From an uncultured Lentisphaerota bacterium (lineage in GTDB: Bacteria; Verrucomicrobiota; Lentisphaeria; Oligosphaerales; CAITYL01): a stretch of DNA of 53,134 nt. The notes under the pieces are model-generated. The model ran no database searches and was not told the origin of the DNA. It saw only the letters and a program-made list of their open reading frames with translations. Below are positions 44,548 to 53,125 of the stretch, in pieces (within the stretch, counting starts at the first letter, position 1; every line of letters starts with the position of its first letter). The stretch spans positions 1-53,134 of the forward strand of contig CAIXRA010000022.1 of assembly GCA_903921725.1 (NCBI GenBank), read 5' to 3'. Both the position numbers and the translations under genes were made by a program.

Positions 44548-45866
44548 TCATCGCACGCACCCAAGCCTTGTGCAACCGCTGCCCGTCGTCCCATGCCGCC
44601 GAGATCGTGCGGGCAGGCAACCGGATCGAAGGCGTTGTCCATTGTCCTGAGGGAGAAATCCGCCATGAACTGTCATCAGACGCCGACCTCTTCATGGCCA
44701 TCCGGAACAAAAGCGCAACCGACCTGACAGTCACCGAACCGCCTCCGGGATTGCGCCATGTGCTCAACTATCTCTCCATCACTAATATCTGCAACCTCAA
44801 CTGCGCGGTCTGCGGTGCCGGCGCAAAAACAGGGACGGACGAGGCGGTATTCCTTACCATGGATGAAATCTGCCGGCGCGCCGCGCGGGCCAAAAAGGAA
44901 GGCGGCCGGATCCTGCACCTGTTCGGCGGCGAACCGACCCTGCACCCTGACCTCCTCGCAATTGTGGCCAAGCTGAGTAACCTCGGCTTCAGCTTGGGCA
45001 TCGTCACCAATGGAGTCAAGCTCGGTGCGGACAACTCCCTGGCCCGCGAACTCAAGGCGCGCGGGCTGGCTAGGATTTGCCTTCAATTCGATTCCCTCAA
45101 CGAGGACACGCTGAAAAAACTCGGCCGTAATTACCTGAAGGCAAAAAAGGACGCCATCCGCAACGCTGTGGCGGCCGGCCTGAATGTCGGCTTGAACTGT
45201 ACGGTGACCCGCCACAATTTGGCCGAGGTTGGCGAGCTGCTGACCCATGGTCTGGAGCTTGGCATCAGCGTTAGGAACATGACCTTTGCCAGCGCTGCCC
45301 CGGTCGGCCGTTACCAGCTCGGGCCACAGGCCTCCGCCGATCGTGAACAGATCATCCGCCAGCTTCTCGCCGTCGGAGACAAGTACGGCTTTTCCATGGA
45401 CGACGTCTTGCCGTTACCGGCGTACTTGCCCTGGGGCATCCAGAACCACCCCGACTGCGGCGCGCATATCGTCTTTCTCCGCACACCCGCTGGCATTCAG
45501 CCGCTGAACCGCCTGATTGACCTGCCGGCAGTGTATGCACGGATGGCCCGAAGCCGCCAGCGGGCGAGCTTCTTCTCCACGCATCTCATGCCGACATTCT
45601 TCGTGCTCCGGGCGATTCGTCCCGGAAAGTGGTTGGCCAGCCTGCGCATCGCCGCCGGCCTGACCTTTGCCAAGCGGCGTTACTCCCTGGTAAACGTCGG
45701 CACCAGCAATTACAAAGGCGCCGTATTCCTAGATGAACAACGCATCTCCCGCTGCGCGTCGGCATTCCATACCTCCGTCGGCCCCGTGAAAGGGTGCCTC
45801 CATTTCTTCCGCGGTCAAAACTTCCCCGGCTCCAAAGAATATGAGGACTGCCACGGCAGTTGCTGA
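44544..45866 (+). CDS. radical SAM protein resembling tetraether-synthase type (cluster enzyme 3)
   Basis: 440 residues. The N-terminus has a zinc-type pair (ALCNRC near 8-13, VVHCPEGE near 32-38) as in Tes-like enzymes. The radical SAM motif is C83-x3-C87-x2-C90 (NICNLNCAVC), then HLFGGEPTLHPDLLAI, IVTNGVKLGADN and CLQFDSLNEDTLKKLGRNYL. Tes enzymes join lipid tails through radical chemistry; the resemblance is in layout and motifs and does not prove the reaction. C-terminal cysteines (SRCASAF, KGCLHFF) may bind an extra cluster. It overlaps the previous gene by ATGA. Confidence 0.78.
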   Translation: MIIARTQALCNRCPSSHAAEIVRAGNRIEGVVHCPEGEIRHELSSDADLFMAIRNKSATDLTVTEPPPGLRHVLNYLSITNICNLNCAVCGAGAKTGTDEAVFLTMDEICRRAARAKKEGGRILHLFGGEPTLHPDLLAIVAKLSNLGFSLGIVTNGVKLGADNSLARELKARGLARICLQFDSLNEDTLKKLGRNYLKAKKDAIRNAVAAGLNVGLNCTVTRHNLAEVGELLTHGLELGISVRNMTFASAAPVGRYQLGPQASADREQIIRQLLAVGDKYGFSMDDVLPLPAYLPWGIQNHPDCGAHIVFLRTPAGIQPLNRLIDLPAVYARMARSRQRASFFSTHLMPTFFVLRAIRPGKWLASLRIAAGLTFAKRRYSLVNVGTSNYKGAVFLDEQRISRCASAFHTSVGPVKGCLHFFRGQNFPGSKEYEDCHGSC

Positions 45867-45936
45867 GTGGGAAATTGTGGCGTGCCTGTTTCCATAACCC
45901 GGATCTTGGTACCTGAACCCAAACAAGGAGGTCATC

Positions 45937-46377
45937 ATGCAAAAGAAGTACGTGTGCCTGAAAGCGGTTGTCTGGGTGATAGGCGTGTATCATGTGGCGC
46001 TGGGAATCATCCTGAACGGCCCGGCTGACCTGATCTCGTCAACCATGAGCCATTGCCTGGGCGCAACAAAAATGCCAGATGCTTCGGTTTTGTTCTCCGC
46101 CCGCATGCTGGGGACGTACATGCTCGTGTTTGGCATCGGCATGGGAATCGCCGCTTGGAATCCCATCAAAAACCGTGCCATCTTAACAGTGGGAGTCATT
46201 CTGGCCTCTTGCCGGGCCTTGCAGCGCCTCGTCCAGGCAGATGACCTGAATCAGGCTCTTGGTGTTTCCGCCGCCGCCAACTGGACCACGATTGCCGTTC
46301 TCATGGTATTTGCCGGAGTGCTGGCCTTTTTCAGGTTCAAGCTGTGGCAGGACATGAAGGCGGAGGAGAAATCTTGA
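45937..46377 (+). CDS. small four-helix membrane protein
   Basis: 146 residues with four hydrophobic segments (VWVIGVYHVALGIIL; MLGTYMLVFGIGMGIAAW; AILTVGVILASCRALQ; TIAVLMVFAGVLAFFRF). A near-perfect AAGGAGGT site precedes the ATG, so it is probably well translated. Family not recognised. The stop overlaps the TTG start of the next gene. Inside a biosynthetic cluster it could be a membrane partner or transporter-like subunit. Confidence 0.7.
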   Translation: MQKKYVCLKAVVWVIGVYHVALGIILNGPADLISSTMSHCLGATKMPDASVLFSARMLGTYMLVFGIGMGIAAWNPIKNRAILTVGVILASCRALQRLVQADDLNQALGVSAAANWTTIAVLMVFAGVLAFFRFKLWQDMKAEEKS

Positions 46378-47597
46378 CCGACGGCGCAACAGCCATGTCT
46401 CCTTGGGATTCCCGCGCCTGGCGTCTGCCTTGGGGTGCCGCGGACGTGCCGCACGCGCTGCTCGACATCCTGCGCGGGTGTAACCTCAAATGCAGGGCCT
46501 GCTACAACCAGGCGGAGGCGCGTTGCAAGCCGTTGGCCGAGGTCAAGGCGGAGGTGGACGGGTTGCTCCGCCTGCGCCGACTCCAGTCCATTTCCATTGT
46601 CGGCGGCGAACCACTGATGCACCCGGAGCTGTGCGACATCGTACGCTTTCTGCGGCACCGCGGACTGTACGTCGAACTGTTCACAAACGGCCTGCTACTG
46701 GATGCGGAGGTCTGCGCCCGGCTGAAAGAAGCCGGTGCCAGCGTGGTGTTCATCCACGTTGACAGTGGTCAACAGCGTCAGGATCTTCCCGGTGGCAATG
46801 ATATGGAAGCGCGCCAACGACTGATCCAGGAAAAATCTGCCCTCCTCGCGGCGGTCGGACTGGAAGCCGGCCTGGCCATGACCGCATACCCCGATCAATT
46901 GCAGGAAGTCGCGGAGTGCGTGCGCCTGACGCTGGACTCGGCAGACCTCGGCTACCTGCTGGTCACCCGTTGCCGAGAACACGCAGGTATCCAGCATGTC
47001 GGTGGTGACATAGAGGCGGGACTGACGGCAACCGTTGCGGGCACAACCTGTCCCACGCCGAAAAACATGCGTTCCCATCTCGACATGCAGCAGTTGCTGC
47101 ACGCCGAGCACGCCCTCCGCCCATTTGCCGGTATCGCCTCCAACCGCGACCCGCATGACGCCCGCTGGCTGTCCTATCTGGTCGGCACCACCAGCCGTCA
47201 TAGTCACCGTCTGGTGACGCGCGGCATCCGTGCCTCACTCTTCGAACGGCTTTTTTCCGTGCTGCACCGCCGCCTTGTCGGACGCTACCCGTTTTTTGTG
47301 CCATGGCGTGCATCACGCTTCTGGATACAGCTTCTGCTCAACGCCGTCTCCGGCGGAACCGTCGCCGGCAACCTCCGCCTCGCGTGCTCCGCACTCCGGC
47401 CGGGCAACCGTTTGCACGCCAAGCGCCTGTTGTTCCAGAACCCGGCGGAAGTGGACGCCGCCGGTAACGTCACACACTGCCTCAACTGCCCGGATGCCGT
47501 CCTGCACCACGGCAAGCTCGTACCCGTGTGCATTGTAGACTTGCACCGATCTTCGATAGCGTCGAAATTCCCGACCGCTGAACCCCTGAACCGTTGA
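46374..47597 (+). CDS. radical SAM protein (cluster enzyme 4), TTG start
   Basis: 407 residues. The TTG at 46374 is chosen because GGAGGAG lies 6 nt upstream and the codon overlaps the preceding stop (TTGA); ATG 46395 has no Shine-Dalgarno sequence. Cluster motif C36-x3-C40-x2-C43 (GCNLKCRACY), SISIVGGEPLMHPELCDI and LFTNGLLLDAEV. VFIHVDSGQQRQDLP and the C-terminal HCLNCPDAVLHHGKLVPVC match cluster enzyme 2, so the two are paralogues that diverged or act on related substrates. Confidence 0.83.
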   Translation: MTDGATAMSPWDSRAWRLPWGAADVPHALLDILRGCNLKCRACYNQAEARCKPLAEVKAEVDGLLRLRRLQSISIVGGEPLMHPELCDIVRFLRHRGLYVELFTNGLLLDAEVCARLKEAGASVVFIHVDSGQQRQDLPGGNDMEARQRLIQEKSALLAAVGLEAGLAMTAYPDQLQEVAECVRLTLDSADLGYLLVTRCREHAGIQHVGGDIEAGLTATVAGTTCPTPKNMRSHLDMQQLLHAEHALRPFAGIASNRDPHDARWLSYLVGTTSRHSHRLVTRGIRASLFERLFSVLHRRLVGRYPFFVPWRASRFWIQLLLNAVSGGTVAGNLRLACSALRPGNRLHAKRLLFQNPAEVDAAGNVTHCLNCPDAVLHHGKLVPVCIVDLHRSSIASKFPTAEPLNR

Positions 47598-47617
47598 ACC
47601 CTGCCGTTCCCAACCCC

Positions 47618-48958
47618 ATGCACCTCACCCTCATCCAACCTTCAGTCGGACGTAAGCCGGACGGGACGCCGTACCCGGCGTCCTGGTGCATGGAGCCGCT
47701 CTCCATGGCTGCGCTCTCCGCACTCACGCCCGCCGCACACCGCCGCACCTTCGTGGATGACCGGCTGGAAACCGTCCCGTTCGACCGCCCCACCGACCTG
47801 GCCTGCATCACGGTCGAAACCTACACCGCCCGCCGCGCCTACCAGATCGCCGCCGAGTACCGCCGCCGCGGAGTCCGCGCCGTCCTCGGCGGATTCCACC
47901 CCACGCTGCTCCCGGACGAGGCCACCGCGCACGCTGACGCCATTGTCATCGGCGAGGTGGAACCGGTTTGGGCCGAACTCCTGGACGATGCCGCCGCCGG
48001 CACGCTCAAGCCGCGTTACCAGGGTGCCGCACGCCCGGAGCTTACTGGCATCACCTACGACCGCGCCATCTACGCCGGACGCCCGTACGGCCACCTCGCG
48101 CTGGTGGAAACCTCGCGCGGCTGCCGCTTCAGCTGCGAATTCTGTTCCATCGCCGGTTTCTTCCGCCAAACGTTCCGCACCCGCCCCGCTGCCGAGATTA
48201 CCCGCGAACTCCGCACGCTGCCGCAAAGAAACATCTTCTTCGTAGACGACAATATCGGCGCCGAACCCGCACGCCTCCGCGAACTCTGCGATGCACTGCT
48301 CCCGCTCCGCCGCCGTTGGATCGGCCAGCTCAGTCTCCACGCCGCCCAAGACGACGCGCTCCTGCGCCTCATGCGCCGCAGCGGCTGCGAAGGCGTCCTT
48401 ATCGGCTTCGAGTCGCTCAACCCGCAAAACCTCGCCGCCATGGGCAAGAGCGTAAACGCCGGCGGCATCGACTACGCTCCCACGCTCGCCCGCCTACGCC
48501 ACCACGGCCTTAGCGTGTACGCCACCTTCGTCTTTGGCTACGACCACGACACCGAGGAAAGCTTCCGCGAAACCCTGCGCTTCGCCCGTGCCCAGAAATT
48601 CTTCTTCACCGCCTTCAACCACCTCGTGCCGTTCCCCGGCACGCCGCTCTATGACCGCCTCCGCGCCGAAGGCCGCCTGCTCAGCGATGCCTGGTGGCTC
48701 GATCCCAAGTTCTGTTTTGGTGATGTTGTCTTCCAGCCGAAAAACGTTACTCCGCAACAACTGGCGGAACTCTGCCACCGCTACCGGCGCCTGCATTATG
48801 CGCCCGGCTCCGTGCTGGAGCGCGGCTGGGATTTCCAGGCCAACTGCCGCACGCCGTACAAGGCGCTCATGTACCTTGCCGGCAACCTCGGCCAAGGCCG
48901 CGAAATCCGGCGCCGCCAGGGACTGCCGCTCGGTTTCTCAAGGGAGGCCGAGTCATGA
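47618..48958 (+). CDS. B12-binding-type radical SAM protein (cluster enzyme 5)
   Basis: 446 residues from ATG 47618 (TTG 47594, overlapping the previous stop, is an alternative; neither has a strong ribosome site). The N-terminal B12-binding-type domain includes AVLGGFHPTLLPDEATAHAD; the radical SAM core includes C169-x3-C173-x2-C176 (RGCRFSCEFC), FFVDDNIGAEP, LIGFESLNPQNLAAMGKS and ATFVFGYDHDTEESF. Similar in layout to cluster enzyme 1. ATGA overlap with the next gene. Confidence 0.85.
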   Translation: MHLTLIQPSVGRKPDGTPYPASWCMEPLSMAALSALTPAAHRRTFVDDRLETVPFDRPTDLACITVETYTARRAYQIAAEYRRRGVRAVLGGFHPTLLPDEATAHADAIVIGEVEPVWAELLDDAAAGTLKPRYQGAARPELTGITYDRAIYAGRPYGHLALVETSRGCRFSCEFCSIAGFFRQTFRTRPAAEITRELRTLPQRNIFFVDDNIGAEPARLRELCDALLPLRRRWIGQLSLHAAQDDALLRLMRRSGCEGVLIGFESLNPQNLAAMGKSVNAGGIDYAPTLARLRHHGLSVYATFVFGYDHDTEESFRETLRFARAQKFFFTAFNHLVPFPGTPLYDRLRAEGRLLSDAWWLDPKFCFGDVVFQPKNVTPQQLAELCHRYRRLHYAPGSVLERGWDFQANCRTPYKALMYLAGNLGQGREIRRRQGLPLGFSREAES

Positions 48959-50034
48959 AGACAATCCTGGCAGATGCACAGCAGGACGCGGAACTGCGGC
49001 GGCTGGCGGCTACCGACGCCATGCCCGGCTGGGTGCGCTTGGCCTACGCCCGGGAACCAGACTTCTTCACCGGCACCGCCGTCGAAGGTACCTGTGTGCA
49101 GGTCATCGCCGGCATTGAAGGTGACCGCTTCATCGGCATGGGGACGCGTGCGCTGAAACCTGCCTACATCAACGGTGCGCCACAGACCATCGGTTACTTG
49201 GGCGGACTCCGCAGTTGGCCGGAATTTCGCGGTGGCCGCAGTCTCTTTCACGGCTACCGCCTGCTGCGGCAACTGCACGCGGACGGGCGCTGTCCCTTTT
49301 ACCTGACCACCATCCTTGCCGACAACCGCGCCGCGCAGACACTGCTCGCCAGCGGCCGCGCGGGCCTGCCGCGCTACGCCGACCACGGTCTTTATCACAC
49401 TCACGCCTTCGCCCCCACCGCCTTGGCCAAACTGGCCCCGGATGACGGCGAACGCGGTACGCCTGAGACCTTGCCAGAAATCCTGGCGTTCCTGGCGGAA
49501 AACGGACGCAGGCGCCAGTTCTTTCCCGTGCTGGAACCGGCCATGTTCGGCACGGATTATCTGCGCGGCCTAAGCGCCGATGATTTTGTCATTTTGCGGA
49601 CTCCGCAAGGCGCAATCGCCGGCGTCACCGCCGTCTGGGATCAACGCGCCTTCCGTCAGCTCAACGTCCTTGGCTATTCCCCGTTGGTTCGACGCCTGCG
49701 TCCACTGCTGAACCCGTGCTTGCGCCTTCTTGGAAGCATTCCGCTACCTGCACCCGGCACCAAGCTGGCCTGCGGCTTTTTGAGCTTCTTCTGCGTCCGG
49801 CAGGACGACCCCGCGCTCGCCCGCCGCCTGCTCTCCGCCGCCGCGCGGCATCCGAAGGCGCAGGGGCTCGCTGCACTCGCCATCGGCCTGCACGAGCGCG
49901 ATCCGCTGCACCCGCCGCTTGCCGCCATCCGTGGACTCCGCTACCGAAGCCGCCTCTACCTCGTCGCCTTCGCCGAAGATCCGCCGCCAGCGCTGGATTA
50001 CCGCCCACCCTGGCTCGAACTGGGCAGTTTGTAG
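48955..50034 (+). CDS. GNAT-like acyltransferase
   Basis: 359 residues. The N-terminal half looks GNAT-like: YLGGLRSWPEFRGGRSLFHG in place of the acyl-CoA loop, then FYLTTILADNRAAQTLLASG. The C-terminal half may be a second, degenerate acetyltransferase fold (GVTAVWDQRAFRQLNVLGYS). It could acylate a cluster intermediate. Joined to the preceding radical SAM gene by ATGA. Exact family not known to me. Confidence 0.6.
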   Translation: MKTILADAQQDAELRRLAATDAMPGWVRLAYAREPDFFTGTAVEGTCVQVIAGIEGDRFIGMGTRALKPAYINGAPQTIGYLGGLRSWPEFRGGRSLFHGYRLLRQLHADGRCPFYLTTILADNRAAQTLLASGRAGLPRYADHGLYHTHAFAPTALAKLAPDDGERGTPETLPEILAFLAENGRRRQFFPVLEPAMFGTDYLRGLSADDFVILRTPQGAIAGVTAVWDQRAFRQLNVLGYSPLVRRLRPLLNPCLRLLGSIPLPAPGTKLACGFLSFFCVRQDDPALARRLLSAAARHPKAQGLAALAIGLHERDPLHPPLAAIRGLRYRSRLYLVAFAEDPPPALDYRPPWLELGSL

Positions 50035-50056
50035 AACCATGAAGGAGCAGGAAAAT

Positions 50057-50103
50057 GTCGATATCCGTCGATAGCCATCGATATCCGCCGATATCCATCG
50101 ACC
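50057..50103 (+). repeat. 10-bp tandem array, left arm
   Basis: GTCGATATCC, GTCGATAGCC, ATCGATATCC, GCCGATATCC and a partial unit: period exactly 10 bp, consensus RYCGATADCC. It lies in the 178-bp gap between the two GNAT-like genes. Confidence 0.85.
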
Positions 50104-50121
50104 TTGCCAGGAACCCTCGAC

Positions 50122-50160
50122 GGTTATCGATGGTTATCGGCGGCTATCGGCGGTTCTCGA
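50122..50160 (-). repeat. 10-bp tandem array, right arm (inverted)
   Basis: GGTTATCGAT, GGTTATCGGC, GGCTATCGGC and GGTTCTCGA: the same 10-bp unit in the opposite orientation, 18 bp after the left arm. The two arms could pair into a long imperfect hairpin. Confidence 0.85.
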
Positions 50161-50212
50161 ACCTCCCCACGCATTCCAGTTCTCTTCGTTCCCTTCTGTG
50201 GAAAAACCACCC

Positions 50213-50941
50213 ATGATTACCACCACCATCACTGCCCGCGAACGGCTCACGGAACCGGACATCCGCGCGATGTTCGCCCTGCACCGCCGCTACTTTGCGG
50301 GGACATGCAATGAGCGCTTCCGCCACGACCTCGCCGAGAAGGACTGGGTGATCACCCTGCACGACACCGCCGCGCTCGCCGGGTTCTCCACCCAAAAGCT
50401 CATCACACTCGCCGACCGGCCCGAAGTCCGATTCCTCTTCAGCGGCGACACCATCGTTGACCGGCCGTACTGGAACCAGCCCGGCCTCGCCGGCGGCTGG
50501 GGACACCTGGCCATGAAACTCGCCGCCGAGCGCGAAGGCTGCGGCAACCTGTACTGGTTCCTCATCTGCAAGGGGTTCCGCACCTACCGCTTTCTCCCGA
50601 CCTTCTTTCGGCACTATTATCCCCGCCCCGGTAACGCCGATGACGCCGTCGCGTTCAACCCCATCCTCGACACCGTTGCCGCCGCGCGCTACGGCAGCGC
50701 CTACAACCCCGCCCGCGGCGTCATCCGTTCCTCCGGCACCGGCGACCGCCTGGCCGACGGCTGGACGGACATCGCGCCGCACCACGCCACCGACCCGCAC
50801 ATCGCCTACTTCCTCGCCGCCAACCCCGGCTGGCGCGATGGCGACGAACTTGCCTGCCTTGCTCCCATCACCCGCGACAACCTAAACCCTCTCGGCCACC
50901 GCGTCATCCGCACCACGGGCGTTGCTTGGAATGTGGACTGA
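50213..50941 (+). CDS. GNAT-like protein of unknown family
   Basis: 242 residues from ATG 50213 (GTG 50198 is possible). The readable pattern FALHRRYFAGTCNERFRHDL, HLAMKLAAEREGCGNLYWFL and KGFRTYRFLPTFFRHYYPRP suggests an acetyltransferase-like fold, but no textbook acetyl-CoA loop is seen. It follows the 10-bp arrays and precedes a small membrane protein. Confidence 0.6.
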   Translation: MITTTITARERLTEPDIRAMFALHRRYFAGTCNERFRHDLAEKDWVITLHDTAALAGFSTQKLITLADRPEVRFLFSGDTIVDRPYWNQPGLAGGWGHLAMKLAAEREGCGNLYWFLICKGFRTYRFLPTFFRHYYPRPGNADDAVAFNPILDTVAAARYGSAYNPARGVIRSSGTGDRLADGWTDIAPHHATDPHIAYFLAANPGWRDGDELACLAPITRDNLNPLGHRVIRTTGVAWNVD

Positions 50942-50960
50942 TGCCGTACAGGAGACAATG

Positions 50961-51230
50961 ATGATAAACAAATTAAATGCCGTGGTTTCCCGCCACATCC
51001 GTGCCATCGAAATGACCGGGGTGCTGATGCGGATCTTCAGTTTCTCGTTGGTCGGGTGGCTGGGACCCCACAGTCCGTTCGGCTTTGTGTGGGCGTTCAA
51101 CACCTGCGACGCGGTCATGCTTTCTTGGTGCTCCGTGATAAAGAAAGACCCTGCCTACACCCTCCTGAACGTGTTCTGGATCGGCGTGGGAATCGTCGGC
51201 ATGATCCGGGCATCAGGCTTTTCACAATAA
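50961..51230 (+). CDS. small membrane protein
   Basis: 89 residues; ATG 50961 has AGGAG 6 nt upstream (ATG 50958 is the alternative). Two hydrophobic segments (LMRIFSFSLVGWLGPHSPFG and NVFWIGVGIVGMIRA) around AFNTCDAVMLSWCSVIKKDP. Family not recognised. It ends 10 bp before the GH3 gene. Confidence 0.6.
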   Translation: MINKLNAVVSRHIRAIEMTGVLMRIFSFSLVGWLGPHSPFGFVWAFNTCDAVMLSWCSVIKKDPAYTLLNVFWIGVGIVGMIRASGFSQ

Positions 51231-51240
51231 CAGAAAAAAC

Positions 51241-52887
51241 ATGCTGAACCGTCTCGCCATCCTTGTCTGCAACCTGTTCTGGCTCGCCTCGTGCCTGCCA
51301 GGGTGGGTGGCGTTTGCCTTCGCCGTGCGGAGGCCGTGGCGGGCGCAGGGGCGGATATGGTGGCGATGGCGGCGCGATAATGCGGACACTGCGCAAGGGC
51401 GACACCTCGATGTCGCCAGCTGCGCGGATGAGGCGGCGTGGCGTGCGAAAATTCCGGTACAGGACTACACGGCGCATGCCGCCGACATCGCCGCGGCCGC
51501 CACCGGTGCTCCACGGCAGTTGACCGCCGAACCCGTGCGCCTGCTGGAACCGACCAGCGGCTCCACCAGTGGCAGCAAGCTCATTCCCTATACAGCCACG
51601 CTCCAGGCCGAGTTCCGCCGCGCCATCAATCCCTGGATTGCCGACCTGTTCCTGCGGCATCCTCGCCTGCTTTTGGGACGCCATTACTGGTCGGTCAGTC
51701 CCGCCACGCCGCCGCCCGCCGCACCGGAAGGCTGTACCATTCCCGTCGGATTCGCCAGCGACGCCGAATACCTCGGCTTCCTCCAGCGCGGACTCCGCAA
51801 CATCCTGTTCAGCGTCCCCGACGAACTCCGCAACGTTACCGATCCGGAGGCGCATGCTTGGCTGACGCTGCGGCTGCTGCTCGCCGACCGCCGTCTCGGC
51901 CTGATCTCTGTTTGGCACCCGTCCTTCTTTCTCATCCTGCTCGACGCCGCCGTACAACAACGCACCAGCCTGGTAGAAAGTCTGCGCACGGGTGTTTTGC
52001 CAGACACATTGAATCTTCCTCCTGAGTTACGCCGTACGCTGGCGGCACGGTTCCACGCCGCCCCCAGCCGCGCCATGGAAGTGAACGCCGCCCTGATCTC
52101 CGGAGCTGACGGATTCCAGTCCCTTTGGCCAAGCCTCACCGTCATTAGTTGTTGGGATCAGGGCCGGGCGGCGGGGGATGCGGTGCGCCTCCGTCAGCTT
52201 TTTCCCGACGTCCTTGTACAGGGGAAAGGGCTACTTGCCACCGAGGGCGTCGTCACCATCCCGTGGGGCGACCGACATTTATGTGCCGTACGCTCGCACT
52301 ATCTGGAATTCGAGGACTGCGAGCTCCGTACGGTTCATCCCATCGCGGAACTCGTCTCTGGGCGCGAGTACGAGCCGCTGCTAACCACCGGAGGCGGGCT
52401 GTGCCGCTACCGCCTCGGCGACCGTGTCCGCTGCCTCGCCACTGCCCCGACTCCGAGTCTGGAATTCATTGCCCGTACCGGCGTGGTCTGCGACCTCCGC
52501 GGCGAAAAGCTGCACGGTGAACACGTCGAGAACGTGCTACGCGACCTGGAGGCCGGCCACTCATTTTCTTTTGCGATGCTTGCGCCGGAAACGGACGGTG
52601 TTGGTTATGTCCTGTTCGTGGAAGATCCGGCGGAACGCGCCCCGGAAGCATTGACCACCGGCATGGAAGCCGGCCTCTGTGCCAATTACCACTACACCCA
52701 CGCCCGCCGGCTCGGCCAGCTACGCCACGTCCGCGTCCAGCCCGTCCGGGACGGCATGCGCATCTACCGCGAAACCCAAGAGTGCCAGGGCCGCTGCCAA
52801 GGTGCCATCAAACCACCCGCGCTTAGCCTCGTTCCACACAATGACTTTGGCTCTTGCGAGAAAAACAATGCCAACACGGTATGCTGA
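51241..52887 (+). CDS. GH3-family acyl-acid amide synthetase
   Basis: 548 residues of the GH3 (auxin-responsive) adenylating family, which activate a carboxylate with ATP and usually join it to an amine or amino acid. ATP-binding motif TSGSTSGSK at 105-113, then LFPDVLVQGKGLLATEGVV, GGLCRYRLGDRVRCL and RTGVVCDLRGEKLHGEHV. An N-terminal hydrophobic stretch (LAILVCNLFWLASCLPGWVA) may anchor it to the membrane. It closes the cluster and probably supplies the amide- or ester-forming step. Confidence 0.85.
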   Translation: MLNRLAILVCNLFWLASCLPGWVAFAFAVRRPWRAQGRIWWRWRRDNADTAQGRHLDVASCADEAAWRAKIPVQDYTAHAADIAAAATGAPRQLTAEPVRLLEPTSGSTSGSKLIPYTATLQAEFRRAINPWIADLFLRHPRLLLGRHYWSVSPATPPPAAPEGCTIPVGFASDAEYLGFLQRGLRNILFSVPDELRNVTDPEAHAWLTLRLLLADRRLGLISVWHPSFFLILLDAAVQQRTSLVESLRTGVLPDTLNLPPELRRTLAARFHAAPSRAMEVNAALISGADGFQSLWPSLTVISCWDQGRAAGDAVRLRQLFPDVLVQGKGLLATEGVVTIPWGDRHLCAVRSHYLEFEDCELRTVHPIAELVSGREYEPLLTTGGGLCRYRLGDRVRCLATAPTPSLEFIARTGVVCDLRGEKLHGEHVENVLRDLEAGHSFSFAMLAPETDGVGYVLFVEDPAERAPEALTTGMEAGLCANYHYTHARRLGQLRHVRVQPVRDGMRIYRETQECQGRCQGAIKPPALSLVPHNDFGSCEKNNANTVC

Positions 52888-53039
52888 CGTCACAACAATG
52901 ATTGCCAACACCGCGACAGGCTGCGGACGGTGTGGCAACGGCGGCGGCGGGGGGCTTGTAAGCCGCAAAGTTCGGCGTACAGCAACCAGCAAAGCGGCAT
53001 GCGCCGGCTCAAGCTAGAGCCCGCTCGAAAAGGTGTGCG

Positions 53040-53057
53040 GCGGCTTAATAAAGCCGC
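53040..53057. terminator. possible weak terminator after GH3 gene
   Basis: Perfect 7-bp stem GCGGCTT/AAGCCGC with a 4-nt loop about 150 bp after the GH3 stop, followed by GATAGTTTCTT rather than a clean T run. Confidence 0.35.
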
Positions 53058-53066
53058 GATAGTTTC

Positions 53067-53094
53067 TTGAAAGTGTGCCATAGTGCTCTATAGT
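53067..53094 (+). promoter_or_regulatory. candidate promoter at right edge
   Basis: TTGAAA and TATAGT (5 of 6 to the -10 consensus) spaced 16 bp, about 30 bp before the start codon at 53126. This leader is AT-richer than the rest of the window. Confidence 0.5.
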
Positions 53095-53125
53095 GTAAGG
53101 TGTTACAACTTCACATGGAGGAACT

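Noticed and set aside
50057..50160. CRISPR array
   Set aside because: Units are 10 bp with no spacers and occur in two orientations.
50041..50313. Short frames across the 10-bp arrays reading GYRWLS-type peptides
   Set aside because: They are translations of the repeat itself, without ribosome sites.
52890..53081. 63-codon minus-strand frame at the right edge
   Set aside because: Arg/Ser/Leu-rich shadow without a ribosome site; overlaps the candidate promoter and hairpin.
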